A DNA stretch of 46,335 nucleotides, taken from the NCBI RefSeq assembly GCF_017355265.1, contig NZ_JADIJQ010000024.1, positions 1 to 46,335 on the forward strand, given 5' to 3'. Below the pieces are notes generated by a model. It was given only the letters and a program-made list of their open reading frames with translations. It had not been told where the DNA came from and searched no databases. The first letter of the stretch is position 1. Every line of letters begins with the position of its first letter. Shown piece after piece: positions 27,886-37,900 of this stretch. Position numbers and translations under genes: made by a program. This DNA comes from Tessaracoccus sp. SD287. Lineage in GTDB: Bacteria > Actinomycetota > Actinomycetes > Propionibacteriales > Propionibacteriaceae.

Positions 27886-27891
27886 GCTGTG

Positions 27892-27897
27892 AGCATA
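27892..27897 (-). promoter_or_regulatory. -10 box of the MauE-DsbA operon (apparent leaderless)
   Basis: On the minus strand TATGCT is 6 nt upstream of the GTG at 27885. A -35-like TCCGAC occurs at 17-nt spacing but is weak. Confidence 0.45.
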
Positions 27898-27984
27898 CCC
27901 ACGCCCAGATCCCCGTCGGAGGGGGGCCCGGCACCGCGGTGGCGCGGCGTGCCACAGCCGAAACGAAGTAGTCTGGGGCCCACC

Positions 27985-29400
27985 ATGGCATCCCACGACG
28001 AGATCACCGCGCGCCTCGTGTCGCGCTGGCCCGAGCACCGGGTCGCCCCCAGCCTCGGACGCATCCAGGCACTGTGCGACCTGCTCGGCAACCCCGAACG
28101 TTCCGCACCCGTCATCCAGCTCACCGGCACCAACGGCAAGGGCAGCACCGCCTCGATGATCGACGCGCTGCTGCGCTCCCAGGGGCTGCGCCCCGGACGC
28201 GTCGCCAGCCCGCACCTGATCGACATCACCGAACGCATCTGCCTCGACGGTGAACCGATCAGCGCCGAGGTCTTCGACGACATGTACGAGCAGATCGAGC
28301 CAATGGTCCGGATCGTCGACGAGCAACTGATCGACGGGGTGCCGATGACCTTCTTCGAGGTGATCATCGGCCTGTCGTTCGCCGTGTTCGCCGATGCACC
28401 GGTCGACGTGATGATCCTGGAGGTCGGCATGGGCGGCACCTGGGACGCCACCAACGTGGCCGACGCGCAGGTCGCGGTGGTCACCCCCATCGACCTGGAC
28501 CACACCCACCTGCTTGGCCACACCGTCGCCGAGATCGCAGCTGAGAAGGCCGGCATCATCAAGCCCGGCGCCACCGCCGTCATCGCTGCCCAACAGCCCG
28601 AGGCCGCGCAGGTGCTGATGGCCCGTTGCGCCGAGGTCGGCGCCCTGCCCGTGCTCGAGGGCCCAGCCTTCGGTGTGCTGGATCGCCAGCGGGCCGTCGG
28701 CGGCCAACTGCTGCGGCTGCAGACCGCCGAAGGCCCCCTGCCCGACGTGCACCTGCCGCTGCACGGCGAGCACATGGCCGACAACGCCGCCCTGGCCGTC
28801 GCTGCCGTCGAGGCGCTGATGGGTGGCAAGGCAATGAACCCCGACGTGGTCGTCGAGGGGCTGGGCGCGGTCGAGGCACCGGCCCGACTGGAACTGATCC
28901 GCACCTCGCCGGCCATCGTGCTGGACACCGCCCACAACCCGCACGGGGTGCGCGCCACCCTGGCCGGTGCGGCGGAGGCGTTCGGCTTCCAGCCGATGAT
29001 CGGCGTGGTCGCCATGATGCGCGACAAGGCCGTCGACGAGGTGCTGGGGTTGCTGGCCGAGGTGCTGGACCAGGTCGTGGTCACCACGGTGGCAGCCACC
29101 GACCGCGGCGTGCCGATCGACGACCTCTACGACCAGGCCCAGGGTGCGTTCGGGTCCGAGCGCGTCGAGCAGGCACCCACCATGGCTGCCGCCATCGAGC
29201 GGGCCGCTGCGTTGGCCGACCAGGCCGGCCCCAGCGCCGGGGTGCTGGTGATCGGTTCGGTCATCGCCGCCGGTGAGGCCCGCGCCATCCTGCTGCCCGG
29301 CAAGAGGGATGAGCAGGCCGAGGCCGACAATGACGCCCTGCTGCGCATCGGCCCGACTCGGGCCGACATGGGACTCGACGACGCCGAGGAGAACTGGTGA
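27985..29400 (+). CDS. folC: Bifunctional folylpolyglutamate synthase/dihydrofolate synthase
   Basis: 471 residues. ATG 27985 is preceded by TAGTCT (27969-27974) at 10 nt. The Mur-ligase fold has ATP loop LTGTNGKGSTAS (GTNGKGS at 48-54), the SPHLIDITERI segment, and FFEVIIGLSFAVFA with EVGMGGTWDATN; the C-terminal domain has VLDTAHNPHG. It adds glutamate to dihydropteroate and to folates, the final step of folate synthesis and retention. The acidic C-terminal tail (EQAEADND to the end) goes slightly beyond the fold. The stop overlaps the next gene's GTG (GTGA). FolC-DUF4233-Ndk is a conserved actinobacterial cluster. Confidence 0.95.
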   Translation: MASHDEITARLVSRWPEHRVAPSLGRIQALCDLLGNPERSAPVIQLTGTNGKGSTASMIDALLRSQGLRPGRVASPHLIDITERICLDGEPISAEVFDDMYEQIEPMVRIVDEQLIDGVPMTFFEVIIGLSFAVFADAPVDVMILEVGMGGTWDATNVADAQVAVVTPIDLDHTHLLGHTVAEIAAEKAGIIKPGATAVIAAQQPEAAQVLMARCAEVGALPVLEGPAFGVLDRQRAVGGQLLRLQTAEGPLPDVHLPLHGEHMADNAALAVAAVEALMGGKAMNPDVVVEGLGAVEAPARLELIRTSPAIVLDTAHNPHGVRATLAGAAEAFGFQPMIGVVAMMRDKAVDEVLGLLAEVLDQVVVTTVAATDRGVPIDDLYDQAQGAFGSERVEQAPTMAAAIERAAALADQAGPSAGVLVIGSVIAAGEARAILLPGKRDEQAEADNDALLRIGPTRADMGLDDAEENW

Positions 29401-29747
29401 TCCTGCGTGCTGACAACCCGATGATGCGGGCGTTGACGATGCTTCTCACCTTCGAGGTCATCGTCTTCCTGCTGGCGCTGCCCGGCATGCTGCTGGTCGA
29501 CCACCGCGACACCGCGCTGAGCATTGCCGTGGTGGTGGGCGCCTCGCTGTTGGCCGTCGTCGCCGCCGCCCGCTGCCGGGCCGGGTGGGGCCAGTGGCTG
29601 GGCTGGCTGGTGCAGGTCCTGGCCATCGCCATGGGGGTGATGACCTCGATGATGTATGCCGTCGGCGTCATCTTCATGTTCATCTGGGTGATGTGCATCG
29701 TGCTGGGCCGCAAGATCGAGAATTCACCGGGGGTCGCGAAACAGTAG
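29397..29747 (+). CDS. DUF4233 membrane protein
   Basis: 116 residues with four predicted membrane helices: RALTMLLTFEVIVFLLALPG, then ALSIAVVVGASLLAVVAA, then WLGWLVQVLAIAMGVMT and VGVIFMFIWVMCIVLGRKIE. The GTG start overlaps the folC stop, so translation is coupled. DUF4233 is a small actinobacterial family whose members sit almost always between folC and ndk; function is unknown. The TAG stop overlaps the ndk -10 box. Confidence 0.88.
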   Translation: MILRADNPMMRALTMLLTFEVIVFLLALPGMLLVDHRDTALSIAVVVGASLLAVVAAARCRAGWGQWLGWLVQVLAIAMGVMTSMMYAVGVIFMFIWVMCIVLGRKIENSPGVAKQ

Positions 29748-29750
29748 GCT
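29723..29750 (+). promoter_or_regulatory. Promoter of ndk (apparent leaderless)
   Basis: TTCACC (29723-29728), a 16-nt spacer, then TAGGCT (29745-29750), 7 nt before the ndk ATG. The -10 box shares its first three bases with the stop codon of the upstream gene. Confidence 0.5.
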
Positions 29751-29757
29751 GCCGGTC

Positions 29758-30189
29758 ATGACTGACAGCTTCAGCCCCCAGAACGGTTCCCAGACCCTCG
29801 TCCTGCTCAAGCCCGACGCCGTCGAGCGTGGCCTGACCGGACAGATCCTTGATCGCTACCTGACCAAGGGGCTGAGCCTGGCCGCGCTGGAACTGCGCCA
29901 GGTCAACCAGGCGCTGGCCGCGGCGCACTACGCCGAGCACATGGGCCGCGACTACTACCCGACCCTGATCACCTTCATCACCTCCGGCCCGGTCATTGCC
30001 ATGGTGCTGCAGGGGGAGCGCGCCATCGACATCGTCCGGCTGCTCAACGGCGCCACCGACTCGGCCACCGCCGCACCAGGCACCATCCGCGGTGACTACT
30101 CGATCTACTACCAGCGCAACATCGTGCACGCCTCGGATTCCCCCGAGACCGCCGCCCGTGAGATCGGCATCTGGTTCCCGAACCTCTGA
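29758..30189 (+). CDS. ndk: Nucleoside diphosphate kinase
   Basis: 143 residues, standard length for the family. It starts QTLVLLKPDAVERGL, with the RxxHxx nucleotide-binding segments preserved and the phosphorylated histidine at His124 (NIVHASDS). It transfers the gamma phosphate from ATP to other (d)NDPs to balance nucleotide pools in the cytoplasm. There is no Shine-Dalgarno sequence; the -10 box ends 7 nt before the ATG. Confidence 0.97.
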   Translation: MTDSFSPQNGSQTLVLLKPDAVERGLTGQILDRYLTKGLSLAALELRQVNQALAAAHYAEHMGRDYYPTLITFITSGPVIAMVLQGERAIDIVRLLNGATDSATAAPGTIRGDYSIYYQRNIVHASDSPETAAREIGIWFPNL

Positions 30190-30214
30190 ATCGTTTCCAG
30201 TGGGCTCGGTCACG

Positions 30215-30220
30215 TATCCT
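30215..30220 (+). promoter_or_regulatory. -10 box of the radical SAM gene (apparent leaderless)
   Basis: TATCCT lies 5 nt before the GTG at 30226 and 8 nt before the following ATG. Confidence 0.45.
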
Positions 30221-30225
30221 GAGCC

Positions 30226-32196
30226 GTGATGAGCACCGTGACTGAGCCCGAAATCCTGTTCCCGAGGCTGGAGCCGCTGCTGGCGCAGGTCAGCAAGCCG
30301 ATCCAGTACGTCGGCGGCGAGCACAACTCCGTGCGCAAGGACTGGAACTGTGGTGCCGCCCAGGGCCACCAGACCGTCCGCTGGTGCCTGATGTACCCCG
30401 ACGCCTACGAGGTGGGCCAGCCCAACCAGGGCGTGGCCATCCTCTACGAGATCCTCAACGAGCGTGACTGGATCCTGGCCGAGCGCACCTACTCGGTGTG
30501 GCCCGACATGGCCGAGCAGATGCGCAGCCACGGCATTCCCCAGTTCACCCTGGACAGCCACCGGGCCGTGGGCCAGTTCGACGTGCTGGGACTGAGCTTC
30601 GCCACCGAACTGGGCTACACCAACATGCTGGCCGCCATCGACCTGGCCAACCTGCCGCTGCACGCCGTCGATCGCCGCGAGCACGACCCGATCGTGCTCG
30701 CCGGTGGCCACGCCGCGTTCAACCCCGAACCAATCGCCGACTTCATCGATGCGGCGGTCATTGGTGACGGCGAGGAGGCCTCGCTTCTGGTCAGCGAGAT
30801 CATCCAGGAGTGGAAGGCCGAAGGTCGTCCCGGTGGCCGCGACGGGCTCCTGCTGCGGCTGGCCTCGACCGGTTCGGTCTACGTGCCCAAGTTCTACGAG
30901 GTGACCTACCTGCCCGACGGACGCATCCAGCGGGTGGCGCCGACGGTGCCCGAGGCGCCGTTCCAGGTGCGCAAGCACACCCTGATGAACCTGGACGAGT
31001 GGCCCTACCCGAAGAAGCCGATCGTGCCGCTGGCCGAGACCGTGCACGAGCGCTACTCGGTGGAGATCTTCCGCGGTTGCACCCGCGGCTGCCGGTTCTG
31101 CCAGGCCGGCATGATCACCCGCCCGGTGCGCGAGCGCAGCATTGAGACCATCGGCACCATGGTCGCCGAGGGACTGAAGTCGACCGGACTGGAAGAGGTG
31201 GGACTGCTCAGCCTCAGCTCGGCCGACCACTCCGAGATCGGTGACATCACCAAGCAACTGGCCGACCGCTACGAGGGCAGCAACGTGTCGCTGTCGCTGC
31301 CGTCGACCCGGGTGGATGCCTTCAACATTGACCTGGCCAACGAGTTGAGCCGCAACGGACGACGCTCGGGGCTGACCTTTGCCCCCGAGGGGGGCTCGGA
31401 GCGGATGCGCAAGGTCATCAACAAGATGGTCAGCGAGGACGACCTGATCCAGACCGTGGCGACCGCCTTCGGCAACGGCTGGCGCCAGGTCAAGCTGTAC
31501 TTCATGTGCGGCCTGCCGACCGAGACCGACGAGGACGTGCTGGCCATCGCCGACATGGCGGCCCGCGTCATCGAGACCGGACGACAGGTCTCGGGCACCC
31601 GCGACATTCGCTGCACCGTCTCGATCGGCGGGTTCGTCCCCAAGCCGCACACCCCGTTCCAGTGGGCCGGTCAGACCTCGGCCGACATCGTCGACGACCG
31701 GCTGCACAAACTGCGCGACAAGATCAAGGCCAACCGGCAGTTCGGCAAGGCCATCGGCATGCGCTACCACGACGGGCGCCCCGGCATCATCGAGGGACTG
31801 CTCTCGCGCGGCGACCGCCGGGTGGGGCGGGTCATCGAGGAGGCGTGGCGCCAGGGCGGCAAGTTCGACGGCTGGAGCGAGCACTTCAGCTACGACCGGT
31901 GGGTCGCCGCCAGCGAGGTGGCGCTGGCCGGTGAGCCGGTCGACCTGGACTGGTACACCACCCGCGAGCGTGACTACGACGAGGTGCTGCCCTGGGATCA
32001 CCTGGACGCCGGCCTTGACCGGGACTGGCTGTGGGAGGACTGGCAGGACGCCATCGACGAGACCGAGGTCGACGACTGCCGCTGGACCCCGTGCTACGAC
32101 TGCGGCGTGTGCCCGCAGATGTCGACCGAGATCCAGATCGGCCCCACCGGCCAGACGCTGCTGCCGTTGACGGTGGTCGGCCGCGACCTCAGCTGA
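30226..32196 (+). CDS. TIGR03960 family B12-binding-like radical SAM protein
   Basis: 656 residues; GTG at 30226, or ATG at 30229 one codon later. An N-terminal B12-binding-like domain (about 30-230) precedes the radical SAM domain with the cluster motif CTRGCRFC (Cys285, Cys289, Cys292). Next come the SLSSADHSEI and SLPSTRVDAF strands and TFAPEGGSERMRKVINK. At the C-terminus a second Cys group (Cys618, Cys623, Cys626, Cys629 in RWTPCYDCGVC) could bind another cluster or metal. The family always lies near DUF2344 and RNase E/G and is presumed to modify a macromolecule in the translation/RNA apparatus; its reaction is not known to me. Here it is separated from DUF2344 by two inverted genes. 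Confidence 0.93.
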   Translation: MMSTVTEPEILFPRLEPLLAQVSKPIQYVGGEHNSVRKDWNCGAAQGHQTVRWCLMYPDAYEVGQPNQGVAILYEILNERDWILAERTYSVWPDMAEQMRSHGIPQFTLDSHRAVGQFDVLGLSFATELGYTNMLAAIDLANLPLHAVDRREHDPIVLAGGHAAFNPEPIADFIDAAVIGDGEEASLLVSEIIQEWKAEGRPGGRDGLLLRLASTGSVYVPKFYEVTYLPDGRIQRVAPTVPEAPFQVRKHTLMNLDEWPYPKKPIVPLAETVHERYSVEIFRGCTRGCRFCQAGMITRPVRERSIETIGTMVAEGLKSTGLEEVGLLSLSSADHSEIGDITKQLADRYEGSNVSLSLPSTRVDAFNIDLANELSRNGRRSGLTFAPEGGSERMRKVINKMVSEDDLIQTVATAFGNGWRQVKLYFMCGLPTETDEDVLAIADMAARVIETGRQVSGTRDIRCTVSIGGFVPKPHTPFQWAGQTSADIVDDRLHKLRDKIKANRQFGKAIGMRYHDGRPGIIEGLLSRGDRRVGRVIEEAWRQGGKFDGWSEHFSYDRWVAASEVALAGEPVDLDWYTTRERDYDEVLPWDHLDAGLDRDWLWEDWQDAIDETEVDDCRWTPCYDCGVCPQMSTEIQIGPTGQTLLPLTVVGRDLS

Positions 32197-32213
32197 GGGG
32201 TCGGTCGATCCGC

Positions 32214-32248
32214 CTCCACACTGCTGCCATCACGGCAGCAGTGTGGAG
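32214..32248. terminator. Bidirectional terminator between convergent genes
   Basis: Perfect 15-nt arms (32214-32228 and 32234-32248) with a 5-nt loop ATCAC. It fills almost the whole 52-nt gap between the radical SAM stop and the MFS stop; the right arm ends directly at the MFS stop codon. Confidence 0.85.
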
Positions 32249-33517
32249 TCACGTCGTGACCGGTGCCGAACCGCCCTGGGGAAGGCCGAGTTCGTCCTCG
32301 AGTGGGGGACGGGTGATGGTGATGACGCCAGCCACCGTCATGATCACCGACAGCACCAGGAACAGCACCACCGGAGCGGTCCAGGTGCCGGTGAGGTCGT
32401 AGAACACGCCCATCAGCAGCGGCCCGAACAGGGCCAGCGCATAGCCGACGCCCTGGGCGAAGCCACTCAGGGCCACGGTGCCGGCACCGGTGCGGGCCTT
32501 CAGGCCGAACATGGCCAGGATCAGCGGGAAGCTGGACGTGCCGAGCGCGATCAGGATGGCCCACAGCCACGGCATGGTCGCCGGGGCCACCAGCAGACCG
32601 AGGTAGCCGAGGATGCCCGAGGCCGAGATGATGAGCTGCAGTCCCAGGGGGCGCGGGTTGCTGCTGGTGTAGGCCGGCCACAGGAACGCCAGGGGCACCC
32701 CGACGGCTGTCATCAGGGCCAGCATCCAGCCGGCGTCGGCCTGGGAGAGGCCAGCCCCCATGTAGATCGACGGCATCCACCCGAACAGGGCGTAGGCCTG
32801 GCCCGACTGCATGCCGAAGAACACCGCCATCGCCCAGCCCAGCTTCGAGCGAGCCACGGTCCGCATCGAGATGGCGCTGGCGCGGCGGGCGGCGGCGTGG
32901 TGGCCGCGGTCGTGGCGCAGGGCAAAGAGCCACGGGAAGATGGCGACCACGCCGGTAGCGGTGAGCGCGATGAAGGCCGGACGCCAGCCGCCCATGGCTT
33001 GGGCCATCGGGACGATCAGGGCGCTGCTGATGCTGACGCCGATCGAGAGGACCAGCGAGTACAGCGCGGTGACCATTGAGATGTGCTGGGGAAAGTGGTG
33101 GCGGATGACGCTGGGCGCCAGCACGTTGCCCATGGCCAGCCCACCCAGGGCCACCGCGGAGAGTCCGATGAAGGCCCAGTCGTGACTGACGAAGGAGCGG
33201 GCCAGGCTGCCCACCACCAGCGCGACCAGGGCCAGCAGGATGGTGCGGTGCAGTCCCAGTTTGGTGGCGACCGCTGGTGCCACCAGACCGAAGATGGCGA
33301 AGCAGATGGTCGGCAGTGAGGTCAACAGTCCGGCCGCGATCGGTGTGATGCCCAGGTCGCGTTGCAGGTCGGACATCACCGGCCCGATCTGGGTGGCGGC
33401 GGGGCGCAGGTTGTAGGCCAGCAACAGGATCGCCACCAACATGGGGCCACCGGCGACCCACCACGGTCGTGGGTGACGGGGCCCGGTGCTGCCGGCAGGG
33501 GCGGGAATCTGGCTCAC
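32249..33517 (-). CDS. MFS transporter, CynX/NimT (cyanate transporter-like) family
   Basis: 422 residues, GTG start. Twelve predicted membrane helices with the family opening ILLLAYNLRPAATQIGPVM, which marks the CynX/NimT group. The central loop (about residues 200-220) is basic with HDRGHHAAARRAS. Members import or export small anions such as cyanate or nitroimidazoles; the true substrate is not predictable. It lies 43 nt downstream of the cupin gene on the same strand. A TAGGCT box in the gap (33527-33532, minus strand) ends 9 nt before the GTG and could drive it separately. Confidence 0.9.
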   Translation of the reverse strand: MSQIPAPAGSTGPRHPRPWWVAGGPMLVAILLLAYNLRPAATQIGPVMSDLQRDLGITPIAAGLLTSLPTICFAIFGLVAPAVATKLGLHRTILLALVALVVGSLARSFVSHDWAFIGLSAVALGGLAMGNVLAPSVIRHHFPQHISMVTALYSLVLSIGVSISSALIVPMAQAMGGWRPAFIALTATGVVAIFPWLFALRHDRGHHAAARRASAISMRTVARSKLGWAMAVFFGMQSGQAYALFGWMPSIYMGAGLSQADAGWMLALMTAVGVPLAFLWPAYTSSNPRPLGLQLIISASGILGYLGLLVAPATMPWLWAILIALGTSSFPLILAMFGLKARTGAGTVALSGFAQGVGYALALFGPLLMGVFYDLTGTWTAPVVLFLVLSVIMTVAGVITITRPPLEDELGLPQGGSAPVTT

Positions 33518-33560
33518 AAGGTCGAGAGCCTACGCTGCGCCGCGGAGGACGGCGAAGCGG

Positions 33561-33908
33561 TCAGCCGAAGGAGTCGCGGTTCACGCTGGTGACCGTGGTC
33601 AACAGGAAGACGCTGTCCTGCACGGCGAGTATCGAGTGGGGCTCATGGGTGAGCACCCACAACTCGTCCTCGCCGAACTCGCCCTGAAGACGTTCACCCT
33701 CGTCCATCTCGACGCGAATCCGTCCGCGCAAGACCTGCAGGGTGGCGGCCGGGGGAGAGTTGTGGGTCGGCAGCCGGGTGCCCTCGGTCAGCGCGATGAC
33801 GGTCTGGCGCAGCTCTTGGTCGTGGGCGACGAGTTCGGCACTGCGCCCGTTGTCGCTGGCCCGCGCATTGGCCAATTGGGACTCGGCCAGCGCTCGCAGG
33901 TCTGCCAT
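33561..33908 (-). CDS. Small cupin-fold protein
   Basis: 115 residues from ATG 33908, with GGAAGG at good distance upstream. A short helical N-terminus is followed by a single-domain cupin: TVIALTEGTRLPTHNSPP with LQVLRGRIRVEMDEG, then GEFGEDELWVLTHEPHSILA. His residues at the usual metal positions are present (PTHN, THEPHS), though the classic first cupin motif (GxxHxH) is reduced, so metal binding is uncertain. The role is unknown. It probably forms an operon with the MFS transporter and is divergent from DUF2344. Confidence 0.8.
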   Translation of the reverse strand: MADLRALAESQLANARASDNGRSAELVAHDQELRQTVIALTEGTRLPTHNSPPAATLQVLRGRIRVEMDEGERLQGEFGEDELWVLTHEPHSILAVQDSVFLLTTVTSVNRDSFG

Positions 33909-33958
33909 GGTGGTCCTTCCCGCTCGAATGTCTCCGGTGGCCACAGCCTACGGCTCGC

Positions 33959-33964
33959 TACGAT
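33959..33964 (+). promoter_or_regulatory. -10 box of the DUF2344 gene (apparent leaderless)
   Basis: TACGAT lies 6 nt before the GTG at 33971. There is no ribosome site. Confidence 0.5.
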
Positions 33965-33970
33965 GACCGG

Positions 33971-34771
33971 GTGAGTTCCGCGAGCGACACCAGCCCAGAT
34001 TCCCTCAGCCCCACGGGCAACGCTGCCGCGAAGAAGAAGAGCCGTCAGCCACCCGAGCAGCAGGCGCCGCCGGTGCAGAAGCTACGCGTGCGCTACGCCA
34101 AGCGCGGCCCCGCCCGGTTCACCAGCCACCGCGACGTCGGACGGGCGCTGGAGCGGGCGCTTCGCCGCGCCGAGATCCCGATGGCCTACTCCTCGGGATT
34201 CAACCCGCACCCGCGGATCAGTTACGCCAATGCCTCGCCGACCTCGGCAGCCACCGAGGCCGAGTACCTGGAGTTGGGCCTCAGCCAGGTCTGCGACCCC
34301 GACAAGGTGGCCGTGGCGCTCAACGAGGTGCTCGGCCCCGGTCTGGACGTGATCGCGGTCGCGGAAGCCACCAAGGAGTCCCTGCAGGACCTGCTGGCGG
34401 CCTCGGCATGGCTGATCGACCTGGGCGAGGTCGACCCCGTCACCCTGGCCAGTGCCGTCAACCAACTGATCGGGTCGGACTCGGTGCTGGTGCGGCGGAT
34501 GACCAAGACCGGCATGCGGGAGTTCGACGTGCGCCAGGCCATGGTCGAGCTGCGCATCCAGGGCGTCGGCACCCTGTTCTTCATCGGCCGCCACGAGGCA
34601 CCACTGGTGCGTCCCGACGACGTGGTCACCGCCCTCAGGCAGCTCGAGCCGACCCTGGCCCAGGGCCGTCCGGCACTGTTGACCCGCCTCGGCCAGGGGC
34701 GTCTTCCCGAGCAGCCGACGCCCGGAACACTGCTCGACCCGTTCACCGGTGAGCCCGTCGTCATCGGCTGA
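33971..34771 (+). CDS. TIGR03936 family (DUF2344) radical-SAM-linked protein
   Basis: 266 residues, GTG start. A Lys/Gln/Pro-rich N-terminal tail (1-36) is followed by the conserved domain starting KLRVRYAKRGPARFTSHRD, with PMAYSSGFNPHPRISYANA and TEAEYLELGL. These residues are diagnostic. In some bacteria this domain is fused to the C-terminus of the TIGR03960 radical SAM protein, and in actinobacteria it usually follows that gene directly. The pair is presumed to act together; the reaction is unknown. rne lies downstream with a 212-nt leader. Confidence 0.92.
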   Translation: MSSASDTSPDSLSPTGNAAAKKKSRQPPEQQAPPVQKLRVRYAKRGPARFTSHRDVGRALERALRRAEIPMAYSSGFNPHPRISYANASPTSAATEAEYLELGLSQVCDPDKVAVALNEVLGPGLDVIAVAEATKESLQDLLAASAWLIDLGEVDPVTLASAVNQLIGSDSVLVRRMTKTGMREFDVRQAMVELRIQGVGTLFFIGRHEAPLVRPDDVVTALRQLEPTLAQGRPALLTRLGQGRLPEQPTPGTLLDPFTGEPVVIG

Positions 34772-34983
34772 ATCGGCGTGACACTCCCGGGTGATTCGGC
34801 GTGTTGTGCCATACTTGCCCCTAGGGACCGGGCATCCAATGTGCTCGCACCGACAGCAGTACCGGTAGTCATACCGCGACGACACGTCGACCGCGGGGGC
34901 ATTCGGCAGCCTGTCATCCCGCCTGCTTTGGTCACGGCTCGCCCGTGGTCACGATCGCACCCTCGTGGTGCCAGGAGCCTTAC
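34772..34983 (+). promoter_or_regulatory. rne upstream region and leader
   Basis: The 212-nt gap before rne contains TGCCATACTTG (34807-34817), almost identical to the element upstream of tRNA-Gly, with CATACT as probable -10 box. If used, it makes a leader of about 165 nt. rne leaders commonly mediate autoregulation by RNase E, so this length is of interest. The ribosome site AGGAG (34973-34977) lies 6 nt before the ATG. No gene is seen. Confidence 0.45.
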
Positions 34984-37900
34984 ATGCTCGATGAACAAGA
35001 CAACATCACCAGCGACGACGTGGCCCCCGAGGCCAGCACCGAGGTCGCAGCACCCGCCCCTCGCCGGCGCCGCCGCGCAGCCTCCCGCCCGTCCGGACCG
35101 CCGGCACCGGTAGCCGCCCCCGAGCCGGTCGCCGTGGCACCCGCGGTGGACGAGACGCCTGCCGAACCCGAGGTCGAGGCGCAGCCCGAGATCGAGGCGC
35201 AGCCGGAACTCGTGGCCGAGCCGGAGACCGTGGCCGACGCACCCACCCCCGAAGCACCCGCCGCGACCGTCGAAACCCCGACCGAGCCGGTGGAGGAGCC
35301 CGCCGCGGCCGCCCCCGTGACGCCTGAGGCGACTGAGGTTGCCGAGCAGCCTGTCATCGAGGATGTGCCCGAGGCCGCCGCCGAGCAGGACACCACCGTC
35401 GAGGAGGTGCCTGCCCCCGTCAAGCGCGTGCGCAAGACCACCGCCCGCAAGCGCGTCGTGCGCGAGGCCGGTGCCCCCCACACCCGCCGTCGCAGCAACA
35501 CCATCCCCGCGGAGGAGGACGACGTCCCGGTCGAAACCCCGACCACCGCGCCGGCCGCACCCGCTGCCTCCACCGCTCCCGCCGAGGTCGACGAGCTGGG
35601 CGCACGCCTTCGTGCCGCCGCCGAAGCCGCCGCCGGACGGGTCCAGCAGGCACCCAGGCGCGGACGACGCGTCAGCGGCGTGGTCGCCAACCCGTTCGGT
35701 GCCGCCGCCGAGAACGACGACCCCCAGGCCGTGCTGCAGTCGTTGGCTGCGTCCATCGCCGGCACCACCCACTCCGCCCCCGTCCAGCAGAAGCCCGACG
35801 AGGACGAGGTCGTGGCGCAGGACGCCGTCGTCGAGGACGAGGCTCCTGCCGCCGAGGTGACCACCGAGCAGGACACCGAGACCTCGGAGACCGACGTCGA
35901 GGTTGCGGATGCCGTCGACCAGGTCGCGACCGACGACTCGACCGCCGATGAGACCACGGACGACACCGCCGCCGACGAGTCCGACAGCGACGACTCCGAG
36001 GACGACTCCGACGACTCGGACGACGACAGCCCGCGGCGTCGCCGCCGTCGCCGCGGTGGCCGCCGTCGCCGTCGTGGCACCGACTCCAGTGACGCTGACA
36101 GCGACGAGGACGCCGGTGAGAGCGCCGAATCCGATGACGCCGAGTCCAGCGAGGAGTCCAGCACCGACGACTCCGATGGCGCCTCCGCCGCGAGCACCGG
36201 GGCCAGCGACTCCAGCGACGGGTCCGATGATGACTCCGGCGACTCCTCGGGACGTCGCCGCCGTCGCCGTCGTCGTCGCCGCGGTGAGGACACCGGCAGC
36301 GCCGATGACGACCCCACCGATGTCGTGGTGCGCGTCCGCGAACCCCGGGCCCCCCGCTCCAGCAATGACGAGATCACCGGCATCGAGGGTTCGACCCGCC
36401 TCGAGGCCAAGCGCCAGCGTCGCCGTGACGGTCGCGCCGCCGGCCGCCGTCGCGCCCCGATCCTGAGCGAGGCCGAGTTCCTGGCCCGCCGCGAGTCGGT
36501 CAAGCGCACCATGCTGGTGCGCCAGCGCGACGACTACAACCAGATCGCGGTGCTCGAGGACGACATCCTGGTCGAGCACTACGTCGACCGCGCCTCGGCC
36601 ACCTCGCTGATCGGCAACGTCTACCTGGGCCGCATCCAGAACGTGCTGCCCAGCATGGAGGCCGCCTTCATCGACATCGGCCGCGGACGCAACGCCGTCC
36701 TCTACGCCGGCGAGGTCGACTGGGACGGTTTCGGCGCCCAGGGCAGCCAGCGCAAGATCGAGCAGGTCTTCAAGTCGGGCCAGACGGTGCTCGTCCAGGT
36801 CTCCAAGGACCCGGTCGGTGCCAAGGGTGCCCGGTTGACCAGCCACATCTCCATTCCCGGACGCTACGTCGTCTACTCCCCGGGTGGGCAGCTGTCGGGC
36901 ATCAGCCGCAAGCTGGCCGACGCCGAGCGTCACCGCCTCAAGGAGATTCTTGGCAGCCTGATTGACGAGGACGCCTCGGTGATCGTGCGGACCGCCGCCG
37001 AGGGTGCCTCCGAGGACGAACTGATCCGCGACGTCACCCGGCTCAAGGCCCAGTGGGAGTCCATCGAGAAGAAGGTCAAGCAGGGCTCGGCGCCGCAGCT
37101 GCTGTACAGCGAGCCCGCCCAGACCGTGCGCATCGTGCGTGACCTGTTCACCGAGGACTTCGCCGAACTGGTCATCCAGGGCCGCGGCGGCACCGAAGAC
37201 GTCGGCGACGCCATCGTCGACTACGTCGAGCACGTCGCCCCGCACCTGGCCGACCGGGTGCAGCGTTGGGACGCCGAGAGCGGTGACGTGTTCACCAAGT
37301 ACCGCGTCGACGAGCAGATCTCCAAGGCGCTGGAGCGCAAGGTCTTCCTGCCCTCGGGCGGGTCGCTGGTGATCGACCGCACCGAGGCCATGACGGTCAT
37401 CGACGTCAACACCGGACGCTTCACCGGCACCGCCGGCAACCTCGAGGCCACCGTCACCAGCAACAACCTGGAGGCAGCCGAAGAGGTCGTCCGGCAGCTG
37501 CGGCTGCGCGACATTGGCGGCATCATCGTGATCGACTTCATCGACATGGTGCTGCCGGCCAACCGCGAGCTGCTGATCCGCCGACTGACCGAGTGCCTGG
37601 CCCGTGACCGCACCCGCCACCAGGTGGCCGAGGTCAGCAGCCTGGGCCTGGTGCAGATGACCCGCAAGAAGATCGGCACCGGTCTGGCCGAGGCCTTCAC
37701 CGAGGAGTGCACCCACTGTGGTGGCCGCGGTTACCACCGCTCGGTCGACCCGGTGGAGTCCCAGTCCCAGGCCGACGGCGGTGACCGTCGCGGTCGCAAC
37801 TCCGGACACTCCTCGGGCCACTCGTCCGGTGGGGGAGGCAACAGCAACTCCGGCGGCAGCGGCTCCACCAGCAAGGCGGCTTCGAAGGACGTGTCGAGCA

